A program made the translations under genes and the position numbers. A stretch of DNA of 32,359 nucleotides from Plakobranchus ocellatus. Its lineage: Eukaryota > Mollusca > Gastropoda > Plakobranchidae. Below, piece after piece: positions 1 to 13,700 of the stretch; positions within the stretch are counted from its first letter, which is position 1, and the number at the start of each line of letters is the position of its first letter. The stretch covers positions 92,726-125,084 of the forward strand of contig BLXT01005378.1 of NCBI GenBank assembly GCA_019648995.1. The letters run 5' to 3'. The notes beneath the pieces were generated by a model. It was not told where the DNA came from, did not search any database, and worked only from the letters and a program-made list of their open reading frames with translations.

Positions 1-668
1 GTTTGTTTTTACTCTGTGAGGCACTTTTATCAAGACTTAATGCCATTCAAATTATTTTTAGTTCATGATATTTGTCTTGTTTTCCTTTTGAAATGGTTAA
101 ATAGATAACAAGGAGTATGTGGATGATGTGTAAGGCCAGTTAAAAATTTAAGTTTTCACAAAAATGATTAAAAGAAAAAAAATGATGATAATAATGCTTG
201 AAGTATTATGTTCTTCATCTCCCTATAGATGGCTTGCTCTCTGTTATTTCTTCTCATTTATTTCCCACCATTCTAACTTTGTATCATAAAATCACCCCCT
301 GTATTCTCGTGATATATGGCATACTTATACTACTGACCTACTCTATTCTTCAGTTTGTATTATGTTACTGATGAAGCCGCAAAAAAAGGCAAAACATTCA
401 AATGCATTTTTCTGTTATTTTATTTTATTTTTTTAGTTATCTGATTTCTATTTGGCAATTGTTTTCTTCTCCCTCGCCTCATATTGTGGACCTCAGTTTA
501 AGGAACTTCTAGCTTCTATGAAAGGAGAAACATTTTAATCAAAGTCTTATTTACTTTGACGACTTAGCATATCTTAACTTAAATGTTCATTTTGGTCAAC
601 AAGATTTTGAACTTCTCAATTGTTTGTTTTTTTTCGTCTTAATATATCTGTAAAGTTTTTGTTAACAG
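1..668 (+). other. DYNC2H1 intron, 3' part
   Basis: AT-rich DNA that ends in a TTAACAG acceptor just before the first visible exon. No earlier stalk or microtubule-binding exon could be recognised here, so the upstream exon lies to the left of the window. The interval contains one copy of a dispersed repeat motif at about 344-402. Confidence 0.75.
344..402 (+). repeat. Dispersed short repeat with small hairpin, copy 1
   Basis: A block starting TATTCTTCA and containing ACTGATGAAGCC, a short A-rich loop, then GGCAAAACATT. A second diverged copy lies at 10291-10345 in another intron on the same strand, so this looks like the end of an interspersed element. GCC and GGC can pair to form a small hairpin. 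The element family is not known to me. Confidence 0.5.
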
Positions 669-792
669 TTTCCTGGCCAAACGTGGGGTGAAGGAAGAGA
701 TACAAACATTTGATGCGAGGAACATTTCACCAGAAATCAGAAAGAGTGTGGAGGAGCTATTGAGGAAAAACAAAGATTCATTTGATCCAAAG
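669..792 (+). CDS. DYNC2H1: DYNC2H1 exon 1 of window: microtubule-binding domain
   Basis: Reads [20 protein letters not shown] and ends NKDSFDPK, typical of the second half of the DYNC2H1 microtubule-binding domain at the tip of the stalk. The first base (669) completes a codon begun in the previous, unseen exon. The acceptor is TTAACAG and the donor AAG/GTAGAG, leaving phase 0. Confidence 0.88.
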
Positions 793-3700
793 GTAGAGTT
801 AACATTGGATCTGTTCCTTCCATGTTTTTGCAGCTTTCGTGAATTTAAAATTTGTTTTGAAAAGAGGTAAAATTTATTGTGTTTTACTGGATTTAAGGGC
901 AAATGCAGATGCTAAGATGAGGTTGGCTGAAAAGCTAATTATTTTTTTTTTTTCATAATTTAAAGTGAAATCACACTGATTTTAATTTTGATTTCTCTTT
1001 GTCAGCCTCATGTTTAAAATCATGATAAAGTGAACATAAATAAACATTGTGTTTTCAGAATGCCAAACGAGCGTCGCAGGCAGCAGAGCCATTGGCAGCC
1101 TGGGTTCGGGCCAACATCCAGTATTCTTATGTGGTTGAAAAGATTGAGCCTCTGGAAACTGAGCAAAATGAATTGAGGAAAAATCTGGAGAAAGCTGAGG
1201 CTCGCATGGCTAAGCTTAGTAAAGCCCTTGGAGAAGTGGATCGCAAGGTTGGTAAAACACAAAGACAAAATTTTCTCCCTCTAGCAGAGAGGTATATAAG
1301 GTGCAATCAAAAAACAAAGATGACTATCGAGAAGATGTAAAAACTGACCTTCGATGGTCCTTTCTTCAACCTGCTTTTATGCTCTCTTACTTTTGATTTG
1401 TGTTGCTGCACAAAGTTTAGAGCAATATTTTTGGCATTTTTGGTGTTGATTGTTTTACTCTAAATCAGGTTGCTTCACTGAGGAACAGATTTGAGAGTCT
1501 GACCAAAGAGGCTGCTGAGTTGAAGATAAAGCTTGACCGGGAGAATGAGACCATTGAGGCTGCAGAGACCCTTGTGTCCAAGCTAGAGGGAGAATACCAG
1601 CGCTGGAACCAACAGGTCAGGGGTCATGAAACACAAGCTGTGAGATTATTTAGAGAGAGGGAGAGAGAGGAAAAGAAGATCTGTATGTGTATAGGATTTT
1701 GGGAGGGAAGGCACAATGATAGACAAACAGATGGGAAGAGTGGTAGGGAGAGAAAGGGCAAGAACATAGTAAGCTTTAAATGTGAGATAAAATTTATTAG
1801 AATGTTCATGATAAATGATGAGAAGGTAGAGCAGACATAAGATAATCATGTAGATAGAAACTGCTGTATTTCAAAAATAGGAGCTAGAGAAGAAATGTTT
1901 TAAAAGAAAAAAAAAGGAACTAAAGTGTGTTACAAATCTTTTAAATTTTTTTGGTGCCCTGTGAAATCTTTTGTACTGCTGAGTGTTACCTCTTGGATTA
2001 GAGACCTGACTTATACTATCAATAAACTCAAAACGAAGATTAATTTTAGTTACTTTTTCTAGTCTCAATGGATTCCTGAAAAGGACAGAAAAATATTTGA
2101 AGTCATAAACTTTGGTTGCTATCTATGAAAACATATAGCTGTTTTCTCATTTCATCACCCAGTTTAAATATTGCATCTCCTTAGGTTGGAGAGCTCTCTT
2201 CTGAACTTCAAGTGCTGCCAAAGAGAGCTCTGCTAGCTGCGGCGTTCATAACTTACTTGTCAGCTGCTCCAGAGGATCAGAGACGAGACTATCTGCGGCA
2301 GTGGAGGGACAGTATAGGGGTGGATCGCTTTGATCTGAGACGCTTCCTCAGCACAGAGAGTGAGCAGCTTATCTGGAAGGGAGAGGGTCTCCCATCTGAT
2401 GATCTGTCTATGGAAAATGCTCTTGTCATATTGCAGGTAAGGAAGGCAAGAGAGAAAGGAAGGGGGAAGGAGAGGAGGGAGGCTGTGTGTGTGTGTATGT
2501 GTGAGAGAGATATACTGACAGAGGTTTTTATCAGGGGAGGAGCTCATTTGTTTTCTTGCGATTAGGCTTTCAGCAGTGTAACTATGAGTACTTCTGTTAA
2601 TGATAATATATCTCACAAAATATCTGGACCATTGGCAGATAAATTACTATTAGTGACACCTGGGGGGGGCTCAAAATCAGAGAAGTTAATTTTTGTCACA
2701 ATGTTGCCTCAACGAAACGGCAAAATTTTAAAAGTGGGATGCAATTTTTCAATTCAGTGTGTACTCAAATTCTTTGGGAATTTGTAATATAAAAGTAGTC
2801 GATTTGTACTGAATCTTAGAGATTTTGAGGGTCTAGGTTTAGTTCAATACATTTTGATAGCAAAGAAAACTCATGGGAGAGGTCGATTTTGGGGAAACTT
2901 TTATATTTTATTCATAATCTTATTTTTGACCTGTATCTTTGCACAAAAACTAAAAGACCAACTCCATAGAAAGTTGATGAGACGATATTTTTTCAGAGGA
3001 ACTTATCCTACAGAAAATCAAAACCAGGTTTCTATCATGTCTCCTAAGGTTTAACATCAATTAGATATAGCGAAAATTCACTTAAGTATTTGATGATTTT
3101 ATCAGTTACTCACGGTCGTATTTCTTTTGTGCAATCAACAATATGTTGTCTTGCATTATTTTATTAGAGAAAATAACATTGGTACAAGTAGCATTTTTAA
3201 CATAATCAGGAAGTGATTGATTTAAATAGATGTAATTTACAAGAGAGTTAGCAAAACTGTGAATAATTGTTGTTTTAATAGCATTTCACTCTGTGTTTTA
3301 ATTCATTTGTAATTAGGAATATCTATATATATTCAATGACATCAAGGAAAAAAGCAGTGAAAGTGATTCTTACATGTATATATATATATATGACTTTTAC
3401 AAATACATAATTTAAAAATTTTATCAGTAAATGTTGCAAACCCTCCTGGAATTGTTGTCTGATGAAAGTTGAAAAATATGGAAATTTGAAGATGATTAAA
3501 CATACTTTACAACATTTGATTCATTTGAAATAGGTGCAAAGCATGCAATATTTGATGGATCTTTATTTTTTTTTTTGCTCCATTATTAGACCTAAATGTT
3601 TATAGCTTGAATGAGAGGTCAATTCAGAAAATATTTAGGTGCATACTATGAGATTCTATATTGTGCTGTCCTGCTATCTCTTATCAGAGCTGCCAACCTC

Positions 3701-6700
3701 TACTGATTTCAGTGGTCATTAATTTTCTTAAATAGGGGTCAAATCATTGAAGAGCTCAAATCTTGATTTGATCAATATTCTTTACATATAAAGAATTAAC
3801 ATTGTCATGTATGGACCACCCTAAAAAATAGGCTCAAGTAATTGAGGATTTATGATCTTTAGTGGCCGTCTTTGTTAACTCATATAAAATTTTTTTTTTT
3901 TGTTTTCCCTCTATGAATTCATGGGCCTCAAGCTACTGCAGTTACAGTAACAGCATTTCAAGGGGTTTTTTTTATTGCTTATACTTATCAGCTTTATCAA
4001 AGACAACCCAAGTTTTTTCTTTGGGGTTGAATCTTTCAAATACAACTGAAATCCTTTGCAAAATTACTGAAAATAAAATATAAAAAGTTGAACATTTTGC
4101 CACAAATTTGTCCAGTTGGTAGCTCTGTGGTCAGGATGTTTTTAATGGGTGTTGTTTAAATGTTGTGTCTCCAGTTGTAAAACTGTACATGCATAAAAAA
4201 AGGATTTGGAAAAAAACCACTCATGTCTTGTCTTACACAAAGAAGCACATGTCAATTTACAGTAATCCAGCACAATGTTTTGTATTGTTCTGTTGATGAC
4301 TGTAACAGATCCATGATATTCCAGTTGGGGTAAGATCATGTCAAGCTCAGCATTTAAAAAAAAAAGTCTGCTTTTCTACACACTAATCTTATTTGTTTTT
4401 TTTTATTTTCACATGTTTATAATCCTTCAGAATGTTTAATATTAACATCAATGCATCAGTTTCTCTTTTATTGGTTTGTTATGTTTCATTTTTTGTTGAA
4501 CGTAAATGCTGTTTTATGTTTTAATTTTGCAACTTATGTTTATGATCTCTGTATTGTTGTTTATCTTTGAACAAATTTGAGACCATCACCTGTCTTTACT
4601 CAAGATTTTTTTTGTTTTATTTGAGAAGATAATCTATCACAGGTGAAAACCTGCAATTATGCCATTCAATTTGGATTTGGTTGGGGCATGTTGCTAATTT
4701 TTTCTAAAGCTTCGAAAAGCATAATTTGTAAAGGTAGTTTCTGGGTTGTGTTAAACTTATAAGGAAAAATACGTTTTAAATGTAATATTTTTGACAAAGT
4801 CCTAATTTGATGGGTGAGATTTTAAAAAATTATGAGAAAGCAAATAGGCAAAAACTTTTTTTCTAACATTCTGCATATGAATGCAGACCCTGTTGGTTGA
4901 TGTGGCCCACATCTTTGATGTGATCACTGTTATCCTCACATTGAAACACATCTTTATACACATACATCCAGGTTGTCTTAACACCCATGACTCTCGTGTT
5001 TGTGTTTTTGTGTTTGCATGACTCACAGAGTATAATGTATTCACACCAGTGAATAATAATAAAAAAAAAAAACTAGATTTCATCCCATGCCCATACTGTT
5101 TACCTATGTTTGCCATCTAACAAGCACCATGTAAAACAATTTGTCCATGGCTTTTGTTCTTGTCATGATTTGCCTGTAGACTAAACACAATGGGGATTTA
5201 ATTCATTGCATGGCTCTTTCCTTTTTTTTAAGCTTGTGTTACTATTTACTGTTATTATTGTTAGCATGAGTATTATTGAAACATGCTTAAAATTGTTTTC
5301 ACACCGTTGCAATGACAATCAGGGTTAGAAATGCATAGGCAAATGAAGGTTATAATGTGTAGTATTCTTGCAAAGTGTGAGTTATGTGGTGTTCAAAAGT
5401 GCTTCAAGAAAGATAGAAACCTAAAAATGCATTGTGAAAAAGACTATTTCTTCATGTTAAAAAAACAAGTCCATGGAAAGTCTAACTATGTCTGCAACAT
5501 AGTTATGATCCCCACTTTGCTTGAATCAGGCCAGACTGCAAACATTTTTGTGAGCAACTAATGCACACATGCAAAAGAGTTAATCTGTAATTAATGCAAC
5601 TTGTAGATTAAAACAGATGGTATAATGCGTTGTAATTTTTTTTTGACTCTCTGCTTTTTTATGTCTTTTATCATGCAATATGGTATTTTTTCTCAGCAAT
5701 TGCATTTTTGACTTGCTTTTGTCCGGCATACTTTCTGCTTTTGGTTGTTCAGTCTATATTTGTTGCCCTTTTTTATATGTTCATTGCTTTTTTCTTGGGC
5801 ATAAACTTAAAGAATGTATGATTAGTTGAAGCAGCCTTCCTGCCTGTTATTTTTGTGCAAACAGCTTCATAGCTTCCCTCCATAGGAAATATAAAATTAG
5901 TTTTGCTGGCTGTGCTTCTAGTCTATTTGTTGTCTTCATGTTTTTCTAAATGCATCTGCTCTTGGTTGCAATTTTCGTTCGGTCTCCATTATGAGGTGTT
6001 GGCTTCATTTACTTAAAAAAAAAAATCTTTTTTTCTGTTGTTGTTTAGATCGGCTTTTATTAGGATTTATTGTCTCTCTTGAAATGGCTCGAGCTTAAAA
6101 TAGGCTGTAAACCCAAACTACTAATGCATTCCACACCAATGTTTGAAATCGGTACTAAAATGTTGACCCCGCTTTTCTACAGTAAAGTACATGGTATGAA
6201 ATAACATTATTAAAATAGCAGTCAGCTCTTCAGTGATGCTCTGTGAAAAATGGCAAAGCTTTTTTTCTCAAATTACACCGATGAGAATTAAGGCTGGCTG
6301 TACAAGATACAAATCAAGTTAAGGTTGCCTGAATGTAAAAATAAAATCTTTTTATCATTTTCTTTTCACGCATTTACACATTGGCACTTCTTCTTTCTTG
6401 GTTTTTTTTGTTTCTTTATATTTACAAGCACAATTTTATTTCCAGTATTTCATGTATTAATAAGACTGTTATTACATAAGCTAAAAAGTGCAGGTCCATA
6501 TTAAGTACTGTTTCATAGAACTTTTTATTAACTCAAAAACAAATAATTTTTTTTTTTTTTTTGTGATCAAGTTTTGAAGTTTTAAAGGCTGTCAAGGAGA
6601 AAAAAAAGTTCTGTTTGAATTTGATGATTTGATCGATTTTTAATACTGACTTTTAGAAAACTGTTATTGGGAAATCTGTGGGTCTCACTGTTAAATTGAT

Positions 6701-9700
6701 GGGTGGATTTAAAGTAACCTAAGTGAGTGCATTGCTTACCCAAAATTTGTTCAAACCTTTGATGGAGTCTTCAGCTTAAGGAAATGACTTTTGGCCATCA
6801 TAGATGTTGTGCTCCCTGACATGATTGCATCTTTGAATAACTGTTACATTGTATATTGTTGTTGGTGTTGTTTAATTTTCTTTTTTGCATTTAACTTTCT
6901 GTATGTATCAATTAAAAACTATTGAATTTGCGATAGCTTGTTCTAAAAAAGCGATGGATCTCTTTCCTATGTTTTTATGTGATCTAGCATTTTTTTTTTT
7001 ATGCACCATTTCTTGTTCAACAGAGTTCTTTGCGACCATTCCTGGTGGACCCATCATCTCGTGCAACTGAGTGGCTGAAAGTCCACCTCAAAGAGAACAG
7101 GCTAGAGGTCATCAACCAACAGGTCAGGCTTGCTCTCTAATACAAATGGTCAGGGGGTGTAGAATAATAATGTATAAATAATTGCATGGATCTCATGGTC
7201 TCACTAGCTTAGTGGCTCAATTGCCACATTTAATGTGGAAAATGTTTGAGGATAAAAATCAAGATTGTAGGTTGAAGCTGTGTTTTACCTAAATGGATAA
7301 GAAAGATGACAATTTCTTATCTCTGAGGTAATTTTATAAAAATCAAATAACCACACTGGATAGGTAAAGAACCTTTGACAATAACAAAAAGCATGTAAAA
7401 GTTCATTGGCCATTAAAAATGTAAAAGAAAAAGATCACTAGCCAAACGTTTTCTGACAAAGATAATGTTATGTTACATGTTCAATAAAATAATGGCTCCA
7501 TGTAGAAAGCCATATAGTCTTATTTGCTTTTTGTTCATGTTTACTGCTGAATTTATCTTTACATTAGATCTCAATAGTTGTTTTTTTTTTTGTTTTGTTA
7601 GAAACATTAAAAAAAAAAAAACACTTAGAGGCAAAATTTAATACTTCGAGCCAGTGCTTTTAAAGATAAATAATTTAAACATTCTTTCAATGCCTGTTGC
7701 CTTATGAGGCCTTTTTAATCTATACAAAAATTGCAATAAAAATATTCACGAAATTGACGTAGCTTGAAGCTCCATGCATCATTAAATCAATAATCGTTTT
7801 CCGTGTGCCAAATAACAAATAATGGTTCATAAGTTTAGCAGCTGAACAGCACAGCATAACAGGCTGCTTTGTTTGGTGCCATTATTTTAAATTCCCAATC
7901 TTATCACGAACATAGAACCACCTTTTCTTGTGATGCCATCTTGTATTATGTCTTGTGTTCTAAGGATGCAAACTTCAACACAGCGCTGGAGCTTGCCGTC
8001 AGGTTCGGCAAAACTCTTATTGTACAGGAAGTGGATGGTGTGGAGCCTGTGCTCTTCCCTCTGCTGCGTGGAGATTTGACTGCACAAGGTTAGAACAGTG
8101 AATGCTCTACAGATTTTGTATGTGTTTGTGGATGTAATTATGTTCTATCTCAGGGTTTTTTCCTTTGTCTTTGAACAAATTTAATTAAATTGTTTGGGTT
8201 AGTATTATATGCGACAACTTTACTTAAATTGTTTGGGTTAGTATTATATACGACAAATTTAATTAAATTGTTTGGGTTAGTATTATATACATCAAGCAAA
8301 CTATAAGTTTGATTGATGAATGTAGATTTAAGTGCTGCATTTTGTGTTCTTTAATTCTTGTATATTTTTTCTTTAATTGAAAGCCTCTTGAATTTTTTTC
8401 CACAACAGACTCATCATAAAATATATTTGTCCACACTGGACTGCACATTTTAGGGTTGTAACAAAATGTGTAACAGCTTTATGAAGTGTTGAATATTAAA
8501 AGTATAAAATGTTCATTTTCTTGATTGGCTATTCAAATGTGCTTTTTTTCTGCAGGCCCCAGATATGTAGTGCAGATAGGGGAGAAAACCATCGACTACA
8601 ATGAGGAGTTCCGCCTATTCCTCACTACAAGGAATCCAAACCCAGAGATTCCACCTGATGCTGCATCTATCATATCTGAGGTTAACTTTACAACGACTCG
8701 GGCTGGTCTCACAGGACAGGTGAGAATTTTCTTTATGAAATTCAGACCGCTTCTGGTGTATGTTGTATATAGAATAGAATGCTTGTTGGTAAGTGTGATG
8801 TTCATATCTCGCTCTATAAATGTCTCTTTTTTTAATTGCTGTCATTATGACATCATCTTTTGATAGATAAACTTTTTGTTAAAAATTGCAATATCTTTTT
8901 GCTTTTGTATTTTGTATCTCTTGACCCCTGAAATATGATTCAGCCTATTAAAAGTAAGTTTCTTTTGCATGAAAAGACTTGAACTAGGGGAAATCATTGG
9001 AAATCAGAGATTTATTACAAACAACACAAAGCAAGTATTGTCAGCCACTCTCTTTTTATTATGCTATTACTTCCAAGTAGTTCCACATTTTTTTGCCTTT
9101 TTCTTTTTATTTATTTTTTTTTTATTGTCACTCAAACTCAATATCATCCTAGATTATTATTATTATTATTATTATATCTATATTTTATACCCTTTGCTAA
9201 TATTTTTTTCCAGCTTTTGGCCAACACACTGCAGAATGAAAAACCAGAGCTTGAAGTGCGCAAGACAGAACTGTTGAAACAGGAGGAAGATCTGAAAATA
9301 CAACTGGCAAAGCTAGAGTCAAGCTTACTTGAGGTGAGATTGAAGTGGAAAACTTATGTACTAAAATAAAAATTTTGAAGCAAAGTCAACTTCATATTTT
9401 CAAAAGTTCAGCGAGTAAAATGAACAACTATGAAGAATCAAATATGTATGGCTTGCCGCTCACTTACTTTTATTTTTTGTGCCTAGGTTAAATAATTTCC
9501 ATTTTAACAATGTGTCTAATCTACTGAACTAGTGATATCCATTTATACAAAATTTTTATTAAATATATGTGTAACATACTGATTCCCAAAACTGATTGAA
9601 TTTGAGCTACAAAACAATTAGATCTGTTTTTCTGACTAAGTTTTAGGCTGATTTGTTCTGATATATATTATTATACATTGAATGCAGCATTATCCTTGTT

Positions 9701-10708
9701 TCTAAAATATTAATTTTTTTATAATGAAAAATACATAGGAAATAACATTTTTGTGTAACAGGAACTGGCAAACGCCAAAGGAAACATCCTGGAAAATAAA
9801 GAACTGCTAGATTCTCTCAACAAAACAAAAGCCAGCAGCATCACAATCACTGAATCCCTGACAGAGTCTGTTCGCCTTCAGGTAACATGAGCTAGACAGA
9901 TATTTTTCAGACAATGTAATGGGACTTCATTGTTAGCAGTTTTATTAATTTCAATCAATTTTTTGTGCAATAAATAGCTTTATTTAAAAAAAAAACTGAA
10001 AAAAAACCACTGACATATCTGAGTAATAGCCTTGGCAGTAGCATTACTGTCACGGTTGCTAAGCATAGCCAAGGCATTTGGATGTAAAGCATTGTAAGGG
10101 ATATGAACAATTTGATTTACAAGCTCAATGTATATAGCACCTTAATGTGCACTTGTAGTCAGATATTCCCCTTTTTCCTTCAAGGGCTCATTTTTTTTTT
10201 ATTTAATGACATAAATCCTAGCAAACAGGTCAGTTTTTAATTAGAGTCTGATCAAACACAGGCTATTTATATTACCCCTTTCTTTTTCTGTATTCTTCAT
10301 TTCGTTGTATGTACTGATGAAGCCATAGTAAAGGCAAAACATTTCTGTATATACTATTGCCTGTTAACTCTTTGTTCCAATTAGTGGTTGTCTTATCTAT
10401 TTTCAATTAGGAACCTTGAAACCTCTTAGCAAAATATAATTTCTTTCCTTTTCTGAAAAAAAATTATGTTAATATTTTTATTTCATTTTTTCTCCTATTA
10501 CAGGCATCCTTGGATCAAGAGCGTAACACTTACCTCCCTCTGGCTGAAGCTGGAAGTTGTCTGTATTTTGTCATATCTGATTTGGCCAAGATCAATAACA
10601 TGTACCGATTCTCTCTAGCTGCCTTCCTAAGGCTTTTCCAACGTGCGCTGGCTTCCAAACACGTAAGTTACATCACTGAGACCTCTCTCACACACATACA
10701 CACACACA

Positions 10709-10790
<82 letters not shown>

Positions 10791-13700
10791 ACTGCATAGA
10801 TTTTTACTTTTTTTTTTATTCTATGAAATGTATTGTGTTTTTTATTCATGGAATAAAGGTGTTGAATGTTTGTTTACATTTTGAGGTTGATCTTGATAAA
10901 AGAGTACAACAATCAAGAAGTTAGGATTAATATAATGAGAAGCCTTGATTTTACCTATGCAGCATGATTTAAAATGTTACACTTCTGATTATAAACCTGA
11001 TAAAATTTCTTTAATTTGAAAATTGCAAGTATCGTGAGCAATTTCTAACCTCATGGAAATTGTGAGAGTATAAAACTGATTTTTTGCAGGATGGCAGTGG
11101 TACAGAGCTACGAATCAAGGCTCTTAGTGCTCAAGTTCTACGGCTAGTGTACGAGTATGTGTGTCGATCATTGTTTAAGGCAGACCGCATGATGTTTGCT
11201 ATGCATATGGTGCATGGCTATAGGCCAGATCTCTTTGAAGATAATGTAAGTCTATTTTGTTAAAGTTGAAATCACTAAGAATTTCCTAGGCATGCATAAA
11301 ATCTGCTAGTAGGCCTTTGAACAGTTTTTTTTTTTACTTTTCTAAATTTTAGTCTTTGAAGTGTTGACTCACCATTAAAATTTGAACTGTAAAGGGAAAG
11401 ACAGGTTTCTAATGTTAAATTTGTGATTTGAGCCTATGGCAAAGATAAAATACGCCATTATCATGTTTTTTTGTTTTTTTTTAAATTATGGGACGTTAAG
11501 GCCTGAAGATGTGTGCAAAGAATTTTTGTTTTTGTGTAATATAGTTCACAAACTGTATATAATAGTTTTGATAATAGTTTAAGCAGCCAATACAAGCTAA
11601 AATGAAATAACCTCGCCAGGAGTGGGAAGCCTTTATAGGGATGCTGGTTTCTGATGTGAAGGGAGAAGGAGGTCGAGGACCTTCCTGGGTTGATCAGGAG
11701 AGACATGCTGCAGTGGCTGCTTTTAAGGTTGGTTTTGATTGGCAAATAATTTAGATAGGCTTAGAAAGTTGATGGGTTAATGTTTTTTTGGCTAAATGAA
11801 AAGCTTTTTTTAAAGCATGTAAGATGACCACCCTCAAGGCATATTGAACACAATTTCTGCGTCTTCAAATTTCCCTCGTTTATGATAATATGATTTACGA
11901 TGACTGAAATGTTTCAGTTGAAGCAATTTCTACTGTATGTGCAGGCTTAAAAAATCTCAAATAAGCCATAAGTCACAGTTTACAAAAAAATTGATTTAAA
12001 TGTTTTATTCTTAACTGATGAACTCAGCCATTTCAAATTTAGATCAAGTGCCGAGATGATAAGCATTTCATTACTACCCAAAGTATTTCAAACAAAAGAA
12101 AATTCTCTTGAAATGCACCCCCACCCCCCGTGGGAAAATTGTTTATTACATTTAATTCATTGCCACTGGTTTTAAGAAATCATTAATCATAGTCTAAATT
12201 TTTATCCCGATATGATTAGTAATGCTTAGTTTCTATCCTCTTCAACAAAACTTGTAAATACAGTGCCTTTATAAACACCTCATTTCTAAGCTCTGTGCAT
12301 CTTTGTATTTATTTCTAACCTTATACTTATACATACATCATAATGTCATTTACTGATGTTTGCCTTAGTACTTTCTTTCTGTCCTCAGGCTAATTTTTCC
12401 AGACTATACCAGAACATTGACCTTGAAGACAGCGGAACGTGGTCAAACTTTGCCCGCAGTAGCCAGTGTGAGCAGGAGTTTCCTGGGTCTGTAGAGAGAA
12501 AAATCTCACTGTTCCAGCAAGTCCTGGTCGTCCAGGCCACTCGTCCTGACAGGCTACTCAGTGCCATGGGAGTGTTTGCCTGCAGAGCTCTCAGTGAGTC
12601 TAGTTTAGTGTTTGAACTCTTTTATTTTATATCTGATGTGATGAGCAGTAATGCAATCAGTAACATGTTGCTACCATTAGAGACGTGTTAAGTTTAATTG
12701 CAAGTCTGACAAATTAGTTTAATCTGCTTTGCTGTGACCAACCAGTGCCAACTAACTATCTAGGTCTTTTATAATTCTGTAATAGCAAACGTGGTCAGGC
12801 AAGCAAAGGTCAACTAACTGAGAATGCCGTATGCCAAGAAAAACTCAGACCGTTCTATTGGTTCCCCTACATTTGTTCCAAGAATGGGACTCAATTAACT
12901 TTACATCATTTGTAGACAGTACTGCCTTGTTTTTTCACCCAGTCAGCTCTCATCCATTTTCTGAAAGCTTCAAATATTTTGTTTGTTTGTTTTTTGAGTT
13001 CTACAAAGAAGCAGAGAGTTAAAGAAAAAATGTTTTATTCTTTTCAAGAGTCTATTGATTTCCAACGGTGAAATGGTCTGTTTATTTTTATAGCTTTCAA
13101 GTATATGTGGTAGATTATTATGACAATTGAATTTTGTCTCAGCTTATTTTTTTTCTTTTAATTTTTATATCTGTAAAAAATGTTGCTGAATGGTGTATTG
13201 GCAAAAATATGTACATGCAAAAACTTGAATCCTGGGGTAAACTATTTATCCTTAGGTATGAAAGAATTATCTCCTCCATCCATCAACCTGAAAAAGCTGT
13301 ATCAGGAGTCAATTGCCACAGAACCTGTCTTAATTGTCATCTCTGCTGGTGCTGACCCTTCTCAAGAACTTCAGGACTTAGCAGGGGAGACTATTGGTAT
13401 AGAGAGATACCACCAGGTAAGGACAGAGATGATTTGTTTACAGCAGTACAGATAGGAGTAATTGATAAATTAAGAGCAATACCATCTTTTAAGAGGGATG
13501 GTCAACATTCGGAGATAATTATGAAAACAAAATGATGAGGAAAAAATGAGTGAAGTTTTAAAAAGAAAATTACAGAAGTTCTTTTTGATTGATATATTTG
13601 TTGCCAAAAGTTTTGAGGAATAGCAGTGAAGTGCAAGATTCAGCAAAATTACCATTCTGTTTGTTTGTTGGTTTTTTTTAAGTACAAAAGCATTAATGAT

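Noticed and set aside
344-402. Functional hammerhead ribozyme
   Set aside because: The CTGATGA box is present but the second core box reads AAAA instead of GAAA, the stem is only about 3 base pairs, and no cleavage-site stem was found.
2260-2616. 118-codon minus-strand open frame opposite dynein exon 4
   Set aside because: It is the antisense shadow of a well-conserved exon and runs on through a low-complexity CA/TC tract.
5331-5561. Open frame with a C..C...F.....L..H pattern resembling a C2H2 zinc finger
   Set aside because: The second histidine is missing (the frame reads H-C-E), there is only one finger-like unit, no splice sites or start context support it, and it lies in the large dynein intron.
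8176-8292. CRISPR array
   Set aside because: The repeats are directly contiguous without spacers, and the DNA is from an animal genome.
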